This document shows, one piece after another, positions 17,930-29,093 of a DNA stretch of 64,000 nt. The stretch is from assembly GCF_003987225.1 (NCBI RefSeq), contig NZ_PIPX01000001.1, positions 1,302,001 through 1,366,000 of the forward strand, written 5' to 3'. Source of the stretch: Pseudidiomarina homiensis. GTDB lineage: Bacteria > Pseudomonadota > Gammaproteobacteria > Enterobacterales > Alteromonadaceae. Below the pieces are notes generated by a model. That model worked only from the letters and a program-made list of their open reading frames with translations, was not told the DNA's origin and made no database searches. Within the stretch, counting starts at the first letter, position 1, and each line of letters opens with the position of its first letter. Position numbers and translations under genes: made by a program.

Positions 17930-19009
17930 ATGGTCCGCAGCTTATTAATGTTGCTCAGCGCACTTACGCTGGCAGCTTGTAGCGAAGCGCCCGCGCAGCA
18001 GGAAGCTGAAACAACGGTGCAGCCCGTCAAATTATTCACCGTAGGTAGCAACAACGGCGAGCGCTTTCGCGAATTCCCCGCAGTCATCGAAGCCGCTCAA
18101 GTAGCACAGGTGGCGTTCCGCGTAGCGGGTGAAATTACCGAATTCCCAGGGCAACCTGGCGTGCAAGTGAAGCAAGGCGATTTAATCGCTAAACTTGATC
18201 CGACCGACTATCAACTGGTGGTCGATCAAGCACAAGCACGCTATGAACTTGCCAACGCGCAATTCCAACGCACCAAGAACCTGGTTGATGAAGGCGTGAT
18301 CTCGCCGCAGCAGTTTGATGAAGTCAAAGCCAATCTCGAGGTTTCACGAGCGAACCTTGAGACCGCCAAAACTAATCTTAGATACACTGAATTACGCGCA
18401 CCTTTCGCCGGTACCATCGCTCATATTTTTGTCGAGAAACATGAAACCGTGCAGCCGCAACGCCCGATTGCCACCTTACAAATGGACGATGCCATCGACA
18501 TCAGTATCAATGTGCCCGAACAGCTGTTTGCACGAGTGCAGCGCCGCACCGACTATCAACCAGAAGTACGCTTTACCGCGCAACCTGAACGGACTTATAA
18601 AGCCCAACTGAAAGAGTGGGACTCTACCGCTGATCCTGCGACCAACACCTACAAAGTCGTCTTCACCATGCCGACGCCGACAGACTTCAATGTCTTACCC
18701 GGCATGTCAGCTGCGGTGCGCGTAGATTCCGCAGCGGTCTCAAACGCACCGGCGCAAGGCGTCTACATACCTACCAGCGCGGTATTTTCAGAACTCACTG
18801 ACGCCCCACAAGCGCAACCCAAGGTGTGGGTTTACGATGCCGAACGTGAGCAGGTGCAACAACGTAACATCACCACCGGTAGCGTCACCGGTAGCTCCAT
18901 TGAAGTCGTTGACGGACTACGTGAAGGTGAACAAATTGTCGTCGCTGGGGTGCATGCCCTGCAGAACGGCCAAAAAGTTCGCCCTTGGGTGAAGGAGCGA
19001 GGTCTGTAA
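17930..19009 (+). CDS. RND efflux periplasmic adaptor (membrane fusion lipoprotein)
   Basis: Links an inner-membrane RND pump to an outer-membrane channel. It has 359 residues from the ATG at 17930, preceded by GAAGGGGAAG; in-frame ATGs upstream lack a ribosome-binding site. The lipobox LAAC (Cys near residue 17) predicts a lipid-anchored adaptor. VAFRVAGEITEFPGQPGVQVKQGDLIAKLDP is split lipoyl/barrel-sandwich sequence, followed by an alpha-hairpin and a beta-barrel. Its stop overlaps the pump start (TAATG). Confidence 0.92.
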   Translation: MVRSLLMLLSALTLAACSEAPAQQEAETTVQPVKLFTVGSNNGERFREFPAVIEAAQVAQVAFRVAGEITEFPGQPGVQVKQGDLIAKLDPTDYQLVVDQAQARYELANAQFQRTKNLVDEGVISPQQFDEVKANLEVSRANLETAKTNLRYTELRAPFAGTIAHIFVEKHETVQPQRPIATLQMDDAIDISINVPEQLFARVQRRTDYQPEVRFTAQPERTYKAQLKEWDSTADPATNTYKVVFTMPTPTDFNVLPGMSAAVRVDSAAVSNAPAQGVYIPTSAVFSELTDAPQAQPKVWVYDAEREQVQQRNITTGSVTGSSIEVVDGLREGEQIVVAGVHALQNGQKVRPWVKERGL

Positions 19010-22000
19010 TGGATATCGCACGTTTTAGTATTCGGCGGAGCACCACCAGTTGGATGCTGTTGATTCTGCTGTTCGTTGGCGGTGTGTTAGCACTCACCAA
19101 CATTGGTCGCCTTGAAGACCCAGAGTTTACCCTGAAAAAAGCGATGGTCATTACCACCTACCCCGGCGCTACTGCACAACAGGTTGAAGAAGAAGTCACC
19201 TATCGTCTTGAAAATGCCATTCAAGAGCTGGGTAACATTGACCATGTGAGTTCTATTTCGAAGCCCGGCTTGAGCCAAATTACCGTGGATATGAAGACCA
19301 CCTTGCGCGCTGATGACATGCCGCAAATTTGGGATGAGCTACGCCGTAAAGTGAATGACGTGACCCGCCGCTTGCCGCCAGGCGCTGGACAACCCATGGT
19401 GCGGGATGATTTCGCCGACGTCTATGGCATCATGCTGGCGATTACTGGCGAGGGCTACAGCTACGATGACATCAAAGACTACACGGATTTTCTGCGCCGC
19501 GAATTGGTGCTGGTCGACGGTGTTGGCAAAGTCACCGTAGCTGGCGAACAACAAGAACAAGTTATTGTTGAGATCTCGCGCAACAAACTGGCGAACTTTG
19601 GCATTGCCCCTCAACAGGTCATTAACTTACTGCAAACCCAAAATGCCGTGAGCGATGCTGGCCGTGTACTCAGCGGGGGCGAGCGTATTCGCCTACATAC
19701 CACTGGCGAGTTTGATAAGGTCGAAGACCTCGCCAACCTGATGATCAGTAATCCCGGCGCCAACGAGCGCATTCTCTTGCAGGACGTTGCGACCGTCACC
19801 CGCGATTACCAGGAGATCCCAGGCCACTTGGTACGTTTTAATGGTGAGCCTTCGCTATGGCTGGGCATTTCATTTGCCCCAGATGTAAATGTGGTTGAGG
19901 TTGGGCAGCGCGTCGAACACCGCCTGCAAGAGCTCAAATACGCGCAACCGATCGGTATGCAGTGGGATTACATCTACAACCAGCCGGCGGAAGTCGATGC
20001 ATCGGTGCAAAACTTTCTGCTGAACTTAGCCGAAGCCGTGGCTATTGTTGTGGTGGCGCTACTGCTGACCATGGGCTTGCGTAGCGGTGTGCTGATTGGC
20101 GGTGTCTTGCTCATTACCGTACTCGGCAGCTTTATCTTCATGTATTTGCTCGACATTCAGCTCCAGCGGGTGTCGCTAGGCGCATTGATCATTGCGCTAG
20201 GTATGCTGGTCGATAACGCCATTGTCATTGCCGAAGGCATGTTAGTGGGTGTGCGACGTGGATTGTCGCGCATCCAAGCTGCCAGCGTCATTGTGCAACA
20301 AAATATCTGGCCGCTGTTGGGCGCCACCGCAGTCGCGGTTATTGCCTTTGCGCCCATCGGTTTATCCAAAGATGCCAGTGGCGAATACGCCAATTCGTTG
20401 TTCTGGGTGCTGTTTATCTCGTTATTGTTGAGCTGGTTCACAGCGATTACGCTCACCCCGTTCTTAGGCAATATTCTCTACCGCCGCGATGCCCGCGCGC
20501 GCAGTGCCAAAGAGCAACCTGAAGATGACGATCACGTTTATCAACACTGGGTTTTCCGTGGTTATCGACGTTTTCTGCATGTTTTTCTTAACTGGCGTAA
20601 GACCACAATGCTGGCCATGCTGTCCTTGCTGGTCTTAGCTGGCGTCGGCTTTACCACCATCAAACAATCGTTCTTTCCGCCGTCGACAACACCAATGCTG
20701 TTTGTTGACGTTTGGTATCCCCAAGGCACGGATATTCGAAGCACGGCGGAGCAAGTCTCCAAGCTGGAAGACTACCTAAAGCAACAACACCCTGAACTCA
20801 GTTATGTCGCCAGTACCATCGGCCAAGGTGCGCCGCGGTTTACCCTCACCTACATGGTCGAAAAGTCGTACGAAAGTTACGCCCAATTGATTTTACGTGC
20901 CGACAACAATGCGCAACTGCGGCAAATCGACGAAGCGCTCACGGACTACATTCAACAGGAGCAGCCGGACGTCGAGTTTAAAATGAAGCCGGTCGAAATG
21001 GGGCCGTCACAAACAGCGAAGATCGAAGCCCGTTTCAGTGGCCCAGATCCGCAAGTGTTGCATCAATTGGCCGCGCAGGCCGAAGCGATCATGGCGCAAG
21101 ACAGCGGCGTGTATAACCTCCGCAACGATTGGCGGCAACGGACCAAAGTCTTACAACCTGAGTTTAATGAGGCAGCGGCACGGCGTCTCGGCATCACTAA
21201 GGCCGACGTTAATGACGTACTGAAACGTAATTTTAGCGGGCAAACCGTCGGTGTGTTCCGCGACGGTACCGAGCTACTACCTATCGTGGTGCAAGCCCCG
21301 CTGGAAGAACGCCGCGAAATTGCCGATTGGCACGAGTTGCAGGTCTATTCGCAAGCCTTACAGCGCTCCATTCCGTTAGCGCAGGTGGTCAATGACATGC
21401 AACTGGTTGCTGAAGACCATTTGATTTTGCGCCGTGATCGTAAGCGCACCCTAACCGTTATGGCCGATCACAACATCTTTGGCGAAGAAACCGCGGCGAT
21501 GGTACTTGCGCGTATTCGTCCAGACATCGAAGCGATTCCCCTACCCACCGGCTACCAACTTGAATGGGGTGGTGAGTTCGAGGCGTCGAAAAAAGCCACC
21601 GGCGCCATTTTCCAAGCGCTGCCTTTCGCCTTCGTAGTGATGTTCATTATCACCGTGCTGTTGTTCAGCTCGATTCGTCAGGCGGGAGTGCTGTGGACGA
21701 CGGTTCCGTTAAGCATCATCGGGGTGACTCTTGGCTTAGCGTTAACCGGGCAACCTTTTGGTTTCATGGCCTTGCTTGGCTTCTTAAGCCTTAGCGGCAT
21801 GTTGATCAAAAACGGTGTGGTGCTTCTGGAGCAAATTCGCGTTGAACTTGCGGCCGGTAAGCCGGCGCTGCAAGCGCTCGAAGACGCAGCCGTTAGTCGC
21901 GTACGCCCCGTCATGATGGCAGCGGTAACCACCATTGTCGGTATGATTCCGCTGCTGTTTGATGACTTCTTTGTCAGCATGGCCGTGGTCATCATGTTCG

Positions 22001-22086
22001 GCCTTGGCTTTGCCACCTTGCTTACGCTAGTGGTGGTGCCGGTGATGTACGCGCTCGTTATGCGCGTACCCCACCACAAAACCTAA
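19009..22086 (+). CDS. RND multidrug-type efflux pump, HAE-1-like
   Basis: Proton-driven trimeric exporter of 1025 residues, starting at the ATG of TAATG (19009), so it is translationally coupled to the adaptor. It shows the twofold RND layout: a first TM segment (SWMLLILLFVGGVLALTNIG), a large periplasmic loop, LGALIIALGMLVDNAIVIAEG in TM4 with the proton-relay Asp, a second loop, and a second helix bundle (GFLSLSGMLIKNGVVLLEQI). Substrates are unknown; the sequence is closer to organic-compound pumps than to CzcA metal pumps. No outer-membrane factor gene is adjacent. It converges on cusA with only 8 bp between stop codons. Confidence 0.93.
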   Translation: MDIARFSIRRSTTSWMLLILLFVGGVLALTNIGRLEDPEFTLKKAMVITTYPGATAQQVEEEVTYRLENAIQELGNIDHVSSISKPGLSQITVDMKTTLRADDMPQIWDELRRKVNDVTRRLPPGAGQPMVRDDFADVYGIMLAITGEGYSYDDIKDYTDFLRRELVLVDGVGKVTVAGEQQEQVIVEISRNKLANFGIAPQQVINLLQTQNAVSDAGRVLSGGERIRLHTTGEFDKVEDLANLMISNPGANERILLQDVATVTRDYQEIPGHLVRFNGEPSLWLGISFAPDVNVVEVGQRVEHRLQELKYAQPIGMQWDYIYNQPAEVDASVQNFLLNLAEAVAIVVVALLLTMGLRSGVLIGGVLLITVLGSFIFMYLLDIQLQRVSLGALIIALGMLVDNAIVIAEGMLVGVRRGLSRIQAASVIVQQNIWPLLGATAVAVIAFAPIGLSKDASGEYANSLFWVLFISLLLSWFTAITLTPFLGNILYRRDARARSAKEQPEDDDHVYQHWVFRGYRRFLHVFLNWRKTTMLAMLSLLVLAGVGFTTIKQSFFPPSTTPMLFVDVWYPQGTDIRSTAEQVSKLEDYLKQQHPELSYVASTIGQGAPRFTLTYMVEKSYESYAQLILRADNNAQLRQIDEALTDYIQQEQPDVEFKMKPVEMGPSQTAKIEARFSGPDPQVLHQLAAQAEAIMAQDSGVYNLRNDWRQRTKVLQPEFNEAAARRLGITKADVNDVLKRNFSGQTVGVFRDGTELLPIVVQAPLEERREIADWHELQVYSQALQRSIPLAQVVNDMQLVAEDHLILRRDRKRTLTVMADHNIFGEETAAMVLARIRPDIEAIPLPTGYQLEWGGEFEASKKATGAIFQALPFAFVVMFIITVLLFSSIRQAGVLWTTVPLSIIGVTLGLALTGQPFGFMALLGFLSLSGMLIKNGVVLLEQIRVELAAGKPALQALEDAAVSRVRPVMMAAVTTIVGMIPLLFDDFFVSMAVVIMFGLGFATLLTLVVVPVMYALVMRVPHHKT

Positions 22087-22094
22087 AGCTTGTC

Positions 22095-25000
22095 TTACAC
22101 TTGGCGGCGGTGCCACAAGTAGTACACCGCCGGCAACACCAACAGTGACAACAACGGTGCCAAAATCATACCGCCAATCATCGGTGCGGCAATACGCTGC
22201 ATCACTTCGCTACCAGTGCCTTGGGTCAACATGATCGGCAACAAACCCGCCACGATGGTAATGACTGTCATCGCTTTCGGCCGCACGCGCAACACTGCGC
22301 CTTCTTCAATTGCCTCATAAAGCGTTGCTTGCGTGCGTTCTTTGCGCGCATGCCAAGCATTATTCAAATACAGCAGCATCACCACGCCAAACTCAGCGGC
22401 AACACCAGCTAAGGCAATCATCCCCACGCCAACAGCAATCGACAGGTTGTAACCCAACCACCAGATAAACCAGAGGCTACCGGTTAACGCCAATGGCAGT
22501 GTGGCCATTATCAACAACGCCTGCTTAAACGAGCGGAAGGTCAAATAGAGCAAGACCAAAATCACCGCTAACGTTGCAGGCACCACTTGTTGCAGCTTCG
22601 CTTTGACCCGCTCCATCGACTCGTATTGCCCAGACCACGACAACGAATAACGCGCCGGTAAGTCATAATCGGCCAGCGCCGGTTCGGCGGCGGCAATCAC
22701 GTCACCCACTGGCGTGCCAGCGTCAACATCAATAAACACCCAGCCGGTAGGCCGCGCATTCTCACTGCGGATCATTGCAGGGCCATCGGTAACTTGCACG
22801 TCGGCCACTTGCTCTAAGGTGACCCACGCACCATTGGCACTTAGCAACGGCAGTTGCTTAATCCGCTCAACATGATCACGTAACTTGCGTGGGTAGCGCA
22901 GCGTGATCGGGTAGCGCTCGGTGCCTTCAATGGTTTCGGCAATTTGTGCGCCGCCGATAGCGAATTGAATCAAGCGCTGAATACTGGCTTGGTCAATACC
23001 ATAACGCGCCGCTTCGGCAAGCCGTGGCCGAATCTCAAGATAACGCCCGGCTGCTGGCCGTTCCGCGAACACCGATGCCACTCCAGGCAAATTCGACAGG
23101 CGCTCTTCAAGGTCACTACCGATGCGCTGAATTTCACTTAATTCAGGCCCCGCAATCTTCAATCCCAACGGCGTTTTCAAGCCCGTTGAGAGCATATCGA
23201 TACGGGTCTTGATCGGCTGCACCCAAGCGTTGGTAATACCCGGCACATTCACCGTGGCATCCAACTCGGCAATAATGTCTTGCAGCGTTACCCCCTCGCG
23301 CCATTCACTCTCAGGCTTCAACTGAATGGTCGTTTCGAGCATGGTCAGCGGTGCTGGGTCGGTAGCGGTATCGGCGCGCCCGGTTTTGCCAAACACCCGT
23401 TCCACTTCCGGCACCTGCTTGATCAGACGGTCGGTACGTTGCAATAGCTCAGCAACCGCGCCAGGACTAATACCAGGCAAGGTGGTCGGCATGTACAGCA
23501 AATCACCCTCTTGCATGGTCGGCATAAACTCGCTGCCCATTTTTGACAACGGATAGTAACCACTCACTGTCACCAACACAGCCAGCAGAATAACCGTTTT
23601 CGGCATTTTCAACACACCGTGTAGCAACGGCCGATACAACCAAATCAGCGCGCGGGTCAGCGGATTACGCTCTTCGCTGATAATCTTGCCGCGCACAAAA
23701 TAGCCCATCAGCACTGGCACTAACGTTACCGCCAGTAATGCCGCCGCAGCCATTGCAAAGGTCTTGGTGTAGGCCAATGGTGAGAACAAACGTCCTTCTT
23801 GGGCTTCCAGCGAAAACACCGGCACGAAACTCAAGGTAATGATTAACAGCGATAAAAACAAAGCTGGACCCACTTCCACCGTGGCGTTACGGATCAACCG
23901 CCAATGCTCAGCCCCTTTGGCTTCTGTGCCGTGCTCTTCGCGATAATGCTGTAGATGCTTATGGGCATTTTCGACCATCACGATGGCCGCATCGACCAGC
24001 GCACCAATGGCAATCGCGATGCCACCAAGGCTCATAATGTTGGCATTAATCCCCAACCAACGCATGACAATAAAGCTCATCAACACCGCCAGTGGTAAGG
24101 TGATAATCACCACCAACGCCGAGCGCACATGCAACAAGAACAGCACGATCACTAGCCCAACGAAGACCATTTCTTCAATCAGTTTGGTGGTCAGGTTATC
24201 CACTGCGCGATGAATCAGGTCGGAACGGTCATAGGTCGGTACAATCTCAACACCGGCTGGTAAACCTTGTTGCAGCGTTTTCAACTTGTCACGGACGCGC
24301 TCGATGGTTGCCAAAGCGTTTTCGCCATGGCGCATCACCACAATACCACCGACCACTTCGCCTTCGCCGTTAAGCTCAGCAATGCCACGGCGACTTTCTG
24401 GGCCGCGGCGCACGGTCGCAACATCAGCGAGGGTTATCGCGTTCCCCGCAGCACTGCGCACCGGCAATGGCAAATCGCGCAAGTCCTCCAACGACTGAAG
24501 GTAACCGGTGCCACGCACCATATATTCAGCTTCGGCCATTTCGACAATACCACCGCCGACTTCTTGGTTGGCACTGGTAATGGTATTGCGAACTTGTTCC
24601 AAGGTCAGTCCATAACTTTGCAGCCGATAAGGGTCAATCACGACTTGGTAGGCTTGCACCATGCCACCGACCGTCGCCACCTCGGCAACGCCGGCAACAC
24701 TTTGCAATTCTTGCTTTAAAAACCAATCTTGCAGGCTCGTCAATTCGCCCAAGTGGCGCTCACCCGAGCGGTCCACTAATGCATACTGAAACACCCAACC
24801 GACGCCACTGGCGTCTGGTCCTAAACGCGGTGTAACACCGGCGGGCAGACGCTCAGCGGCTTGATTTAAATACTCCAAGACGCGGCTACGCGCCCAATAG
24901 ATGTCGGTGCCCTCTTCGAACAAGATGTACAGATAGGAATCGCCGAAAAACGAAAACCCGCGCACTTCGGTCGAACCAGGTACCGCCAACATCAGGTTCG

Positions 25001-25208
25001 CCAACGGCCACGTCACCTGTTCTTCGACTAACTGCGGTGCTTGCCCAGGGTATGGGGTTTTCACAATCACTTGAACGTCGGATAGATCGGGAATCGCATC
25101 CAGTGGTGTGCTACTCATCGCGCGCCAGCCAAACCAAGCCGCAAACAGCGCGGCAATCAGCACCAGCATGCGATTGCCCAAACTCCAATCAATAATTTTA
25201 GTGAGCAT
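22095..25208 (-). CDS. cusA: CusA/CzcA-family heavy-metal RND efflux pump
   Basis: Heavy-metal-efflux RND pump of 1037 residues, starting at 25208 ([17 protein letters not shown]). The signature [20 protein letters not shown] is in TM4 and the [13 protein letters not shown]-like region ([15 protein letters not shown]) is typical of HME pumps. Methionines occur in the periplasmic regions, but I did not map the relay. Silver/copper specificity is inferred from the CusB partner and is not proven. It overlaps cusB by 11 bp. Confidence 0.9.
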   Translation of the reverse strand: MLTKIIDWSLGNRMLVLIAALFAAWFGWRAMSSTPLDAIPDLSDVQVIVKTPYPGQAPQLVEEQVTWPLANLMLAVPGSTEVRGFSFFGDSYLYILFEEGTDIYWARSRVLEYLNQAAERLPAGVTPRLGPDASGVGWVFQYALVDRSGERHLGELTSLQDWFLKQELQSVAGVAEVATVGGMVQAYQVVIDPYRLQSYGLTLEQVRNTITSANQEVGGGIVEMAEAEYMVRGTGYLQSLEDLRDLPLPVRSAAGNAITLADVATVRRGPESRRGIAELNGEGEVVGGIVVMRHGENALATIERVRDKLKTLQQGLPAGVEIVPTYDRSDLIHRAVDNLTTKLIEEMVFVGLVIVLFLLHVRSALVVIITLPLAVLMSFIVMRWLGINANIMSLGGIAIAIGALVDAAIVMVENAHKHLQHYREEHGTEAKGAEHWRLIRNATVEVGPALFLSLLIITLSFVPVFSLEAQEGRLFSPLAYTKTFAMAAAALLAVTLVPVLMGYFVRGKIISEERNPLTRALIWLYRPLLHGVLKMPKTVILLAVLVTVSGYYPLSKMGSEFMPTMQEGDLLYMPTTLPGISPGAVAELLQRTDRLIKQVPEVERVFGKTGRADTATDPAPLTMLETTIQLKPESEWREGVTLQDIIAELDATVNVPGITNAWVQPIKTRIDMLSTGLKTPLGLKIAGPELSEIQRIGSDLEERLSNLPGVASVFAERPAAGRYLEIRPRLAEAARYGIDQASIQRLIQFAIGGAQIAETIEGTERYPITLRYPRKLRDHVERIKQLPLLSANGAWVTLEQVADVQVTDGPAMIRSENARPTGWVFIDVDAGTPVGDVIAAAEPALADYDLPARYSLSWSGQYESMERVKAKLQQVVPATLAVILVLLYLTFRSFKQALLIMATLPLALTGSLWFIWWLGYNLSIAVGVGMIALAGVAAEFGVVMLLYLNNAWHARKERTQATLYEAIEEGAVLRVRPKAMTVITIVAGLLPIMLTQGTGSEVMQRIAAPMIGGMILAPLLSLLVLPAVYYLWHRRQV

Positions 25209-26484
25209 GCGCGCCTCCGCTAGCTGGCTGTTCGCCACCCATGCGGCTGGCTTTTAGGCTCGCCTCAGAATCCAGCAAGAACTGACCAGAAGTGACGACT
25301 TTCTCGCCCTCCTCAAGGCCATGCATGATTTCCGCTTCATCCCCCACAATGAGTCCCACATGCACGTCACGTTGCTCGAAAGTGTCACCAGCGGTTTGCA
25401 CCACCACGCGATTGCTCGTTCCGGTCAGAATAAGCGCACTCACCGGCACCGCTAAGACATCCCGTTTCGGTCCGCCATAGAGTTCAACTTGCGCTTGCAT
25501 ACCCACTTGAATCTCGGTGGCAGCAATCCCTTGCGGCAGCTTGATGCGGACGCGTTGCGTCTTCGACTGCGGATCAAGCTCAGGATAGATGTAGTCAATT
25601 TCGGTTTCGTAAGCGTCCAGCCCAGCTTGTGGTAGGGTGACATCCGCAGGTGCTTGCGGACGTAGCCAATCGCTGTAGCGTTCAGGAACATCGGCGATCA
25701 GCCATGCACTGTCATCACCAGTAATCGTCAGCAGCTCGGTGCCAGGCTCGACGTACATGCCTTCAGCCACGTTCAGTGCAGTAACCACACCAGCCTGTTG
25801 GGCGTACACCGGTAGCCGGTAAAAGATTTCCTGCGATTTTTCCAGTTGCGCCACTTGTTCGGCACTAAAACCAAGCAGCTCAAGGCGCAGACGGCCATCA
25901 CGGAGTAAGCGTTTCGATTGCTGTGGCGTCAAAGTATCGACGGCATCAAGCGCTTGCAAAAAGTCCTGCTGCGCAACCACCAGCTCCTTACTGTAGATGC
26001 TGTAGAGCGCATCACCTTTGGCAACCTGCTGGCCTTCGCTACGAACAAACAGCTCTTCTAACCAGCCGGACGCACGCGGATGGATGTGCCAACGCGCATT
26101 GTCGTTCCATTGCACCGTTGCGAGCGTCGGTAAATAACGCCAAAGCGTTGTACGTTCAACTGCAGCGGTGGTGATACCAAGGTTTTGTTGCATCTGCCCG
26201 CTGATTTGCACATTGACTTCCATGGTCGGCTGTTGCGCTTCCAAATCCATACCGCAAATTGGGCAGGTGCCTGGCTCGTCGCGGACGATATGACTATGCA
26301 TTGGGCAAACATACTGCACTTCGTCAATGCTTTCTTGGTCACCCTGAAGCTGTTGCTCCGCTGGGGTCAATTGGTGGTCATCAGTACCGTGCTGACTGTG
26401 ATCTTGTGCGTGAGCACTCTGCGCTAGAACATTAACGACCAGTAACAGGGCCAACAGCCCAACCATCCATCGTGGTAAAAACAT
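25198..26484 (-). CDS. cusB: CusB-like RND adaptor with heavy-metal-binding domain
   Basis: Periplasmic adaptor of 428 residues. A signal peptide ends near AHAQ (residue ~27), followed by a His-rich stretch ([10 protein letters not shown]). The metal-binding module [23 protein letters not shown] (two CP.C/H sets, about residues 57-80) is typical of Cus/Cop adaptors. Barrel-sandwich and beta-barrel domains follow, then a His-rich tail (GGAHAH). The start is supported by AGGAG. It lies between the small His/Cys-rich gene and cusA. Confidence 0.92.
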   Translation of the reverse strand: MFLPRWMVGLLALLLVVNVLAQSAHAQDHSQHGTDDHQLTPAEQQLQGDQESIDEVQYVCPMHSHIVRDEPGTCPICGMDLEAQQPTMEVNVQISGQMQQNLGITTAAVERTTLWRYLPTLATVQWNDNARWHIHPRASGWLEELFVRSEGQQVAKGDALYSIYSKELVVAQQDFLQALDAVDTLTPQQSKRLLRDGRLRLELLGFSAEQVAQLEKSQEIFYRLPVYAQQAGVVTALNVAEGMYVEPGTELLTITGDDSAWLIADVPERYSDWLRPQAPADVTLPQAGLDAYETEIDYIYPELDPQSKTQRVRIKLPQGIAATEIQVGMQAQVELYGGPKRDVLAVPVSALILTGTSNRVVVQTAGDTFEQRDVHVGLIVGDEAEIMHGLEEGEKVVTSGQFLLDSEASLKASRMGGEQPASGGAHAH

Positions 26485-26521
26485 ACATTACTCCTGCAAT
26501 AACAAACTGAGAAAAAGACGA

Positions 26522-26896
26522 TCAGCTGTTTGCAGGCATCGGTGGACGTTCGAGACGGTCCTTGCGGGTAATAAGGTTTGCTAAGGTAGGTAGCCACTGC
26601 CGTTGCTCAGGCAACGCACGGGCTGAAGAAAAGTTGGGCAACAGCGCAAGCGCCGTCGCACCACAATAGTGTTGGCAGTCACTACAACTGCCATCACAGG
26701 ACATGTGCTCAGCCATCGCGCTGGCTTGCGCGGTAGCTTGTTCACTGTCATCACAGCAGGCATGGTCTGCCGCCATGTCGTGATGTTGCATCGTCATGGT
26801 AGTCGCCGCCTCGCCCATAGGCGCAGCAGCGTATGCTGGAGCCACTAAAGGCGCCAGCAATAACAACATTATGAGTATGCGAGTCATCACGTTCAT
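26522..26896 (-). CDS. Small periplasmic His/Met/Cys-rich protein of the metal efflux operon
   Basis: It has 124 residues: a signal peptide to about AYAAA, then a metal-ligand-rich region (TMTMQHHDMAADHACCDD and MSCDGSCSDCQHYCG), then a basic C-terminus. I do not recognise a named family. The composition and the position 37 bp upstream of cusB suggest periplasmic copper/silver binding or sensing, which is inference. It starts 21 bp after the M13 peptidase stop, so transcription could begin inside that gene. Confidence 0.75.
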   Translation of the reverse strand: MNVMTRILIMLLLLAPLVAPAYAAAPMGEAATTMTMQHHDMAADHACCDDSEQATAQASAMAEHMSCDGSCSDCQHYCGATALALLPNFSSARALPEQRQWLPTLANLITRKDRLERPPMPANS

Positions 26897-26917
26897 AGCG
26901 ACAGTCTAACCCATTTC

Positions 26918-28990
26918 TTACCAGATAGTCACGCGTTCTTCTGGTGCTATGTACATCTCGTCACCTGGCTTCACGTCAAAGGCTTCGTAGAACGCCGGAG
27001 CGTTAACGACGGTACCATTTACGCGGTAATACGCAGGCGAATGCGGATCGCTCAAGACTTGGTTACGCGTGTATTCGTCACGTTGCTTGGTTTGCCACAC
27101 TTGTGCCCAACCCAAGAATACGCGTTGTTCGCCCGTGTAACCATCGAGTACCGGCGAAGGTTCGCCATTCAACGAGTCTTTATAGGCCTTATAGGCAATC
27201 GTGACACCGGCTAAGTCACCAATGTTTTCGCCAAGGGTCAGTTTACCGTTCACGAACACGCCTTCGATTGGTTCGTAGGTGTCGTACTGAGCAGCTAACA
27301 TTGCGCCACGCTCGTCGAACGCTTCGCGGTCACCGTCAGTCCACCAGCTTTGCAGGTTACCGTCGCCATCGTATTTTGAACCTTGGTCGTCAAAACCATG
27401 GCCGATTTCGTGACCGATGACGGCACCGATGCCGCCATAGTTGACTGCGTCTTCGGCTTTAAGGTCAAAGAACGGTGGTTGCAAGATACCAGCTGGGAAC
27501 ACGATTTCATTACGCACTGGGCTGTAATAAGCGTTCACGGTTTGTGGCGTCATGCCCCAATCTTCTTCTTTGACGGGCTCGCCAATTTTGCTGATGTTCT
27601 CTTGATAATCGAACTCTGATGAACGCTTGTAGTTACCGACCAAGTCGTCTGCGGTCACCACCAGCGCCGAGTAGTCACGCCACTCGCTTGGATAACCAAT
27701 GTATGGAGTGAATTTGCTTAGTTTTTCCAAGGCTTTTTGCTTGGTTTCTTCGCTCATCCAGTCGAGTTCTTTGATCGATTCGCCATAAGCTTTGATCAAG
27801 TTGTCGACCAAGGTTTCCATCCGCTGCTTCGCTTCCGGTGGGAAGTACTCAGCAACATAAAGCTGGCCTAGCACTTCACCGAGAGCACCGTCGGTCGCAT
27901 CAACACCGCGCTTCCAACGTGGTTGCTGTTCTGGCGTACCGTTAAGTACTTTGCCATAGAACGCAAAGCGGCGGTCGCTGATGTCTTCGCTCAAGGCATT
28001 GGCGAAACCATTCACCAAACGCAGGCTCAAATAGTGCTGCCAAGTTTCCAACGGCACGTCTTTGAACATTTCACCGAAGCTCTCGAAGTACGAAGGTTGA
28101 CGCACAACAGCATCTTGCACCGTCGCAATACCCGCAGCTTCTGTGTAAGCACCTAGATTGAAGTCGCCCATAAGTTCTTTGACTTCATCCATGGTTTTCT
28201 TGTTGTAAGTTTTGTCGGCGTTACGGCTCTCAACACGACTCCACTGCACTTCAGCGAGTTTCGTTTCAAGTTCCAGCACGGCGTCAGCCGCAGCTTCTGC
28301 TTGCGCATAGTCAACCAAGCCTAAAACATCTTTGATGTACGACTTGTAAGCTTCACGAATTTCGACAAACTTTTCTTCGTCTTTCAGGTAGTAGTCACGA
28401 TCCGGAAGACCAAGGCCTGACTGGCTCATGTACATGGTGTTGACGTCAGGGTTCTTCGCATCGGCGTAAACGTAAAAACCGAACGGCGAGCTAATGCCGA
28501 AACGTGCCATTTGCGCAAAGTGCGCTGCCACTTGATCATGGTTCTGCAAGCTTGCAATGGCTTCGAGATCTGCAGCGATCGGTTCATAACCGAGGCTGTT
28601 CAGACGCTCAACGTCCATGAAACTGTTATAGAAATCACCGATTTTATCAGCGTTTGAACCTGGCTCTGGTGAGGCTTCAGCGGCAGTTTCAATGATGTTG
28701 CGCAAGCGCTCTTGGTTTTCGTCACGCAGCTCGTTGAATGAACCGATGCGTGAGCGGTCTGCTGGGATCTCGGTTTTCTCGACCCAGCCGCCATTCACAT
28801 AAGTGAACAGGTCGTCTTGCGGACGCACGCTGGTGTTGAAATCTTGCAAATCCAAACCAGAGGTCAGCTGTTGCTGTTGCACGTCAGCTTGTTGTTCGGT
28901 GGCTGTTGATTCTGATGATTGTTGTGGCGAACACGCCGCTACTCCAAGTGCCAGGGCGACACTTAGCGCTAAAGTACTAACTTTACGCAT
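26918..28990 (-). CDS. M13-family (neprilysin/PepO) metallopeptidase lipoprotein
   Basis: Zinc endopeptidase of 690 residues. The lipobox VAAC (Cys near residue 20) predicts an envelope lipoprotein. The zinc site HEIGH is at residues 527-531, the third ligand region is GENIGDLAGV, and the C-terminal VNGTVVNAPAFYEAFDVKPGD followed by a terminal Trp is characteristic of M13. N-terminal residues 50-400 form the large helical cap. It is upstream of the metal efflux genes on the same strand, but no functional tie is evident. Confidence 0.95.
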   Translation of the reverse strand: MRKVSTLALSVALALGVAACSPQQSSESTATEQQADVQQQQLTSGLDLQDFNTSVRPQDDLFTYVNGGWVEKTEIPADRSRIGSFNELRDENQERLRNIIETAAEASPEPGSNADKIGDFYNSFMDVERLNSLGYEPIAADLEAIASLQNHDQVAAHFAQMARFGISSPFGFYVYADAKNPDVNTMYMSQSGLGLPDRDYYLKDEEKFVEIREAYKSYIKDVLGLVDYAQAEAAADAVLELETKLAEVQWSRVESRNADKTYNKKTMDEVKELMGDFNLGAYTEAAGIATVQDAVVRQPSYFESFGEMFKDVPLETWQHYLSLRLVNGFANALSEDISDRRFAFYGKVLNGTPEQQPRWKRGVDATDGALGEVLGQLYVAEYFPPEAKQRMETLVDNLIKAYGESIKELDWMSEETKQKALEKLSKFTPYIGYPSEWRDYSALVVTADDLVGNYKRSSEFDYQENISKIGEPVKEEDWGMTPQTVNAYYSPVRNEIVFPAGILQPPFFDLKAEDAVNYGGIGAVIGHEIGHGFDDQGSKYDGDGNLQSWWTDGDREAFDERGAMLAAQYDTYEPIEGVFVNGKLTLGENIGDLAGVTIAYKAYKDSLNGEPSPVLDGYTGEQRVFLGWAQVWQTKQRDEYTRNQVLSDPHSPAYYRVNGTVVNAPAFYEAFDVKPGDEMYIAPEERVTIW

Positions 28991-29011
28991 AACTTCCTCT
29001 TAAAAATTAAG

Positions 29012-29087
29012 AGCGATGTTTGCTATTTGCTGTTTGCTGTTCGTTTGGTTTTTCATCGAACAGCAAATAGCCAACAGCGAACAGCGC
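29012..29087. repeat. Long imperfect inverted repeat of the accessory family
   Basis: A left arm of about 31 bases beginning GCGATGTTTGCTATTTGC (29012-29042) and a right arm ending AACAGCGAACAGCGC (29057-29087) pair with a few mismatches. It fills the gap between the ferritin-like gene stop and the M13 gene start and could act as a hairpin terminator or a mobile repeat. Confidence 0.7.
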
Positions 29088-29093
29088 TTTTCT

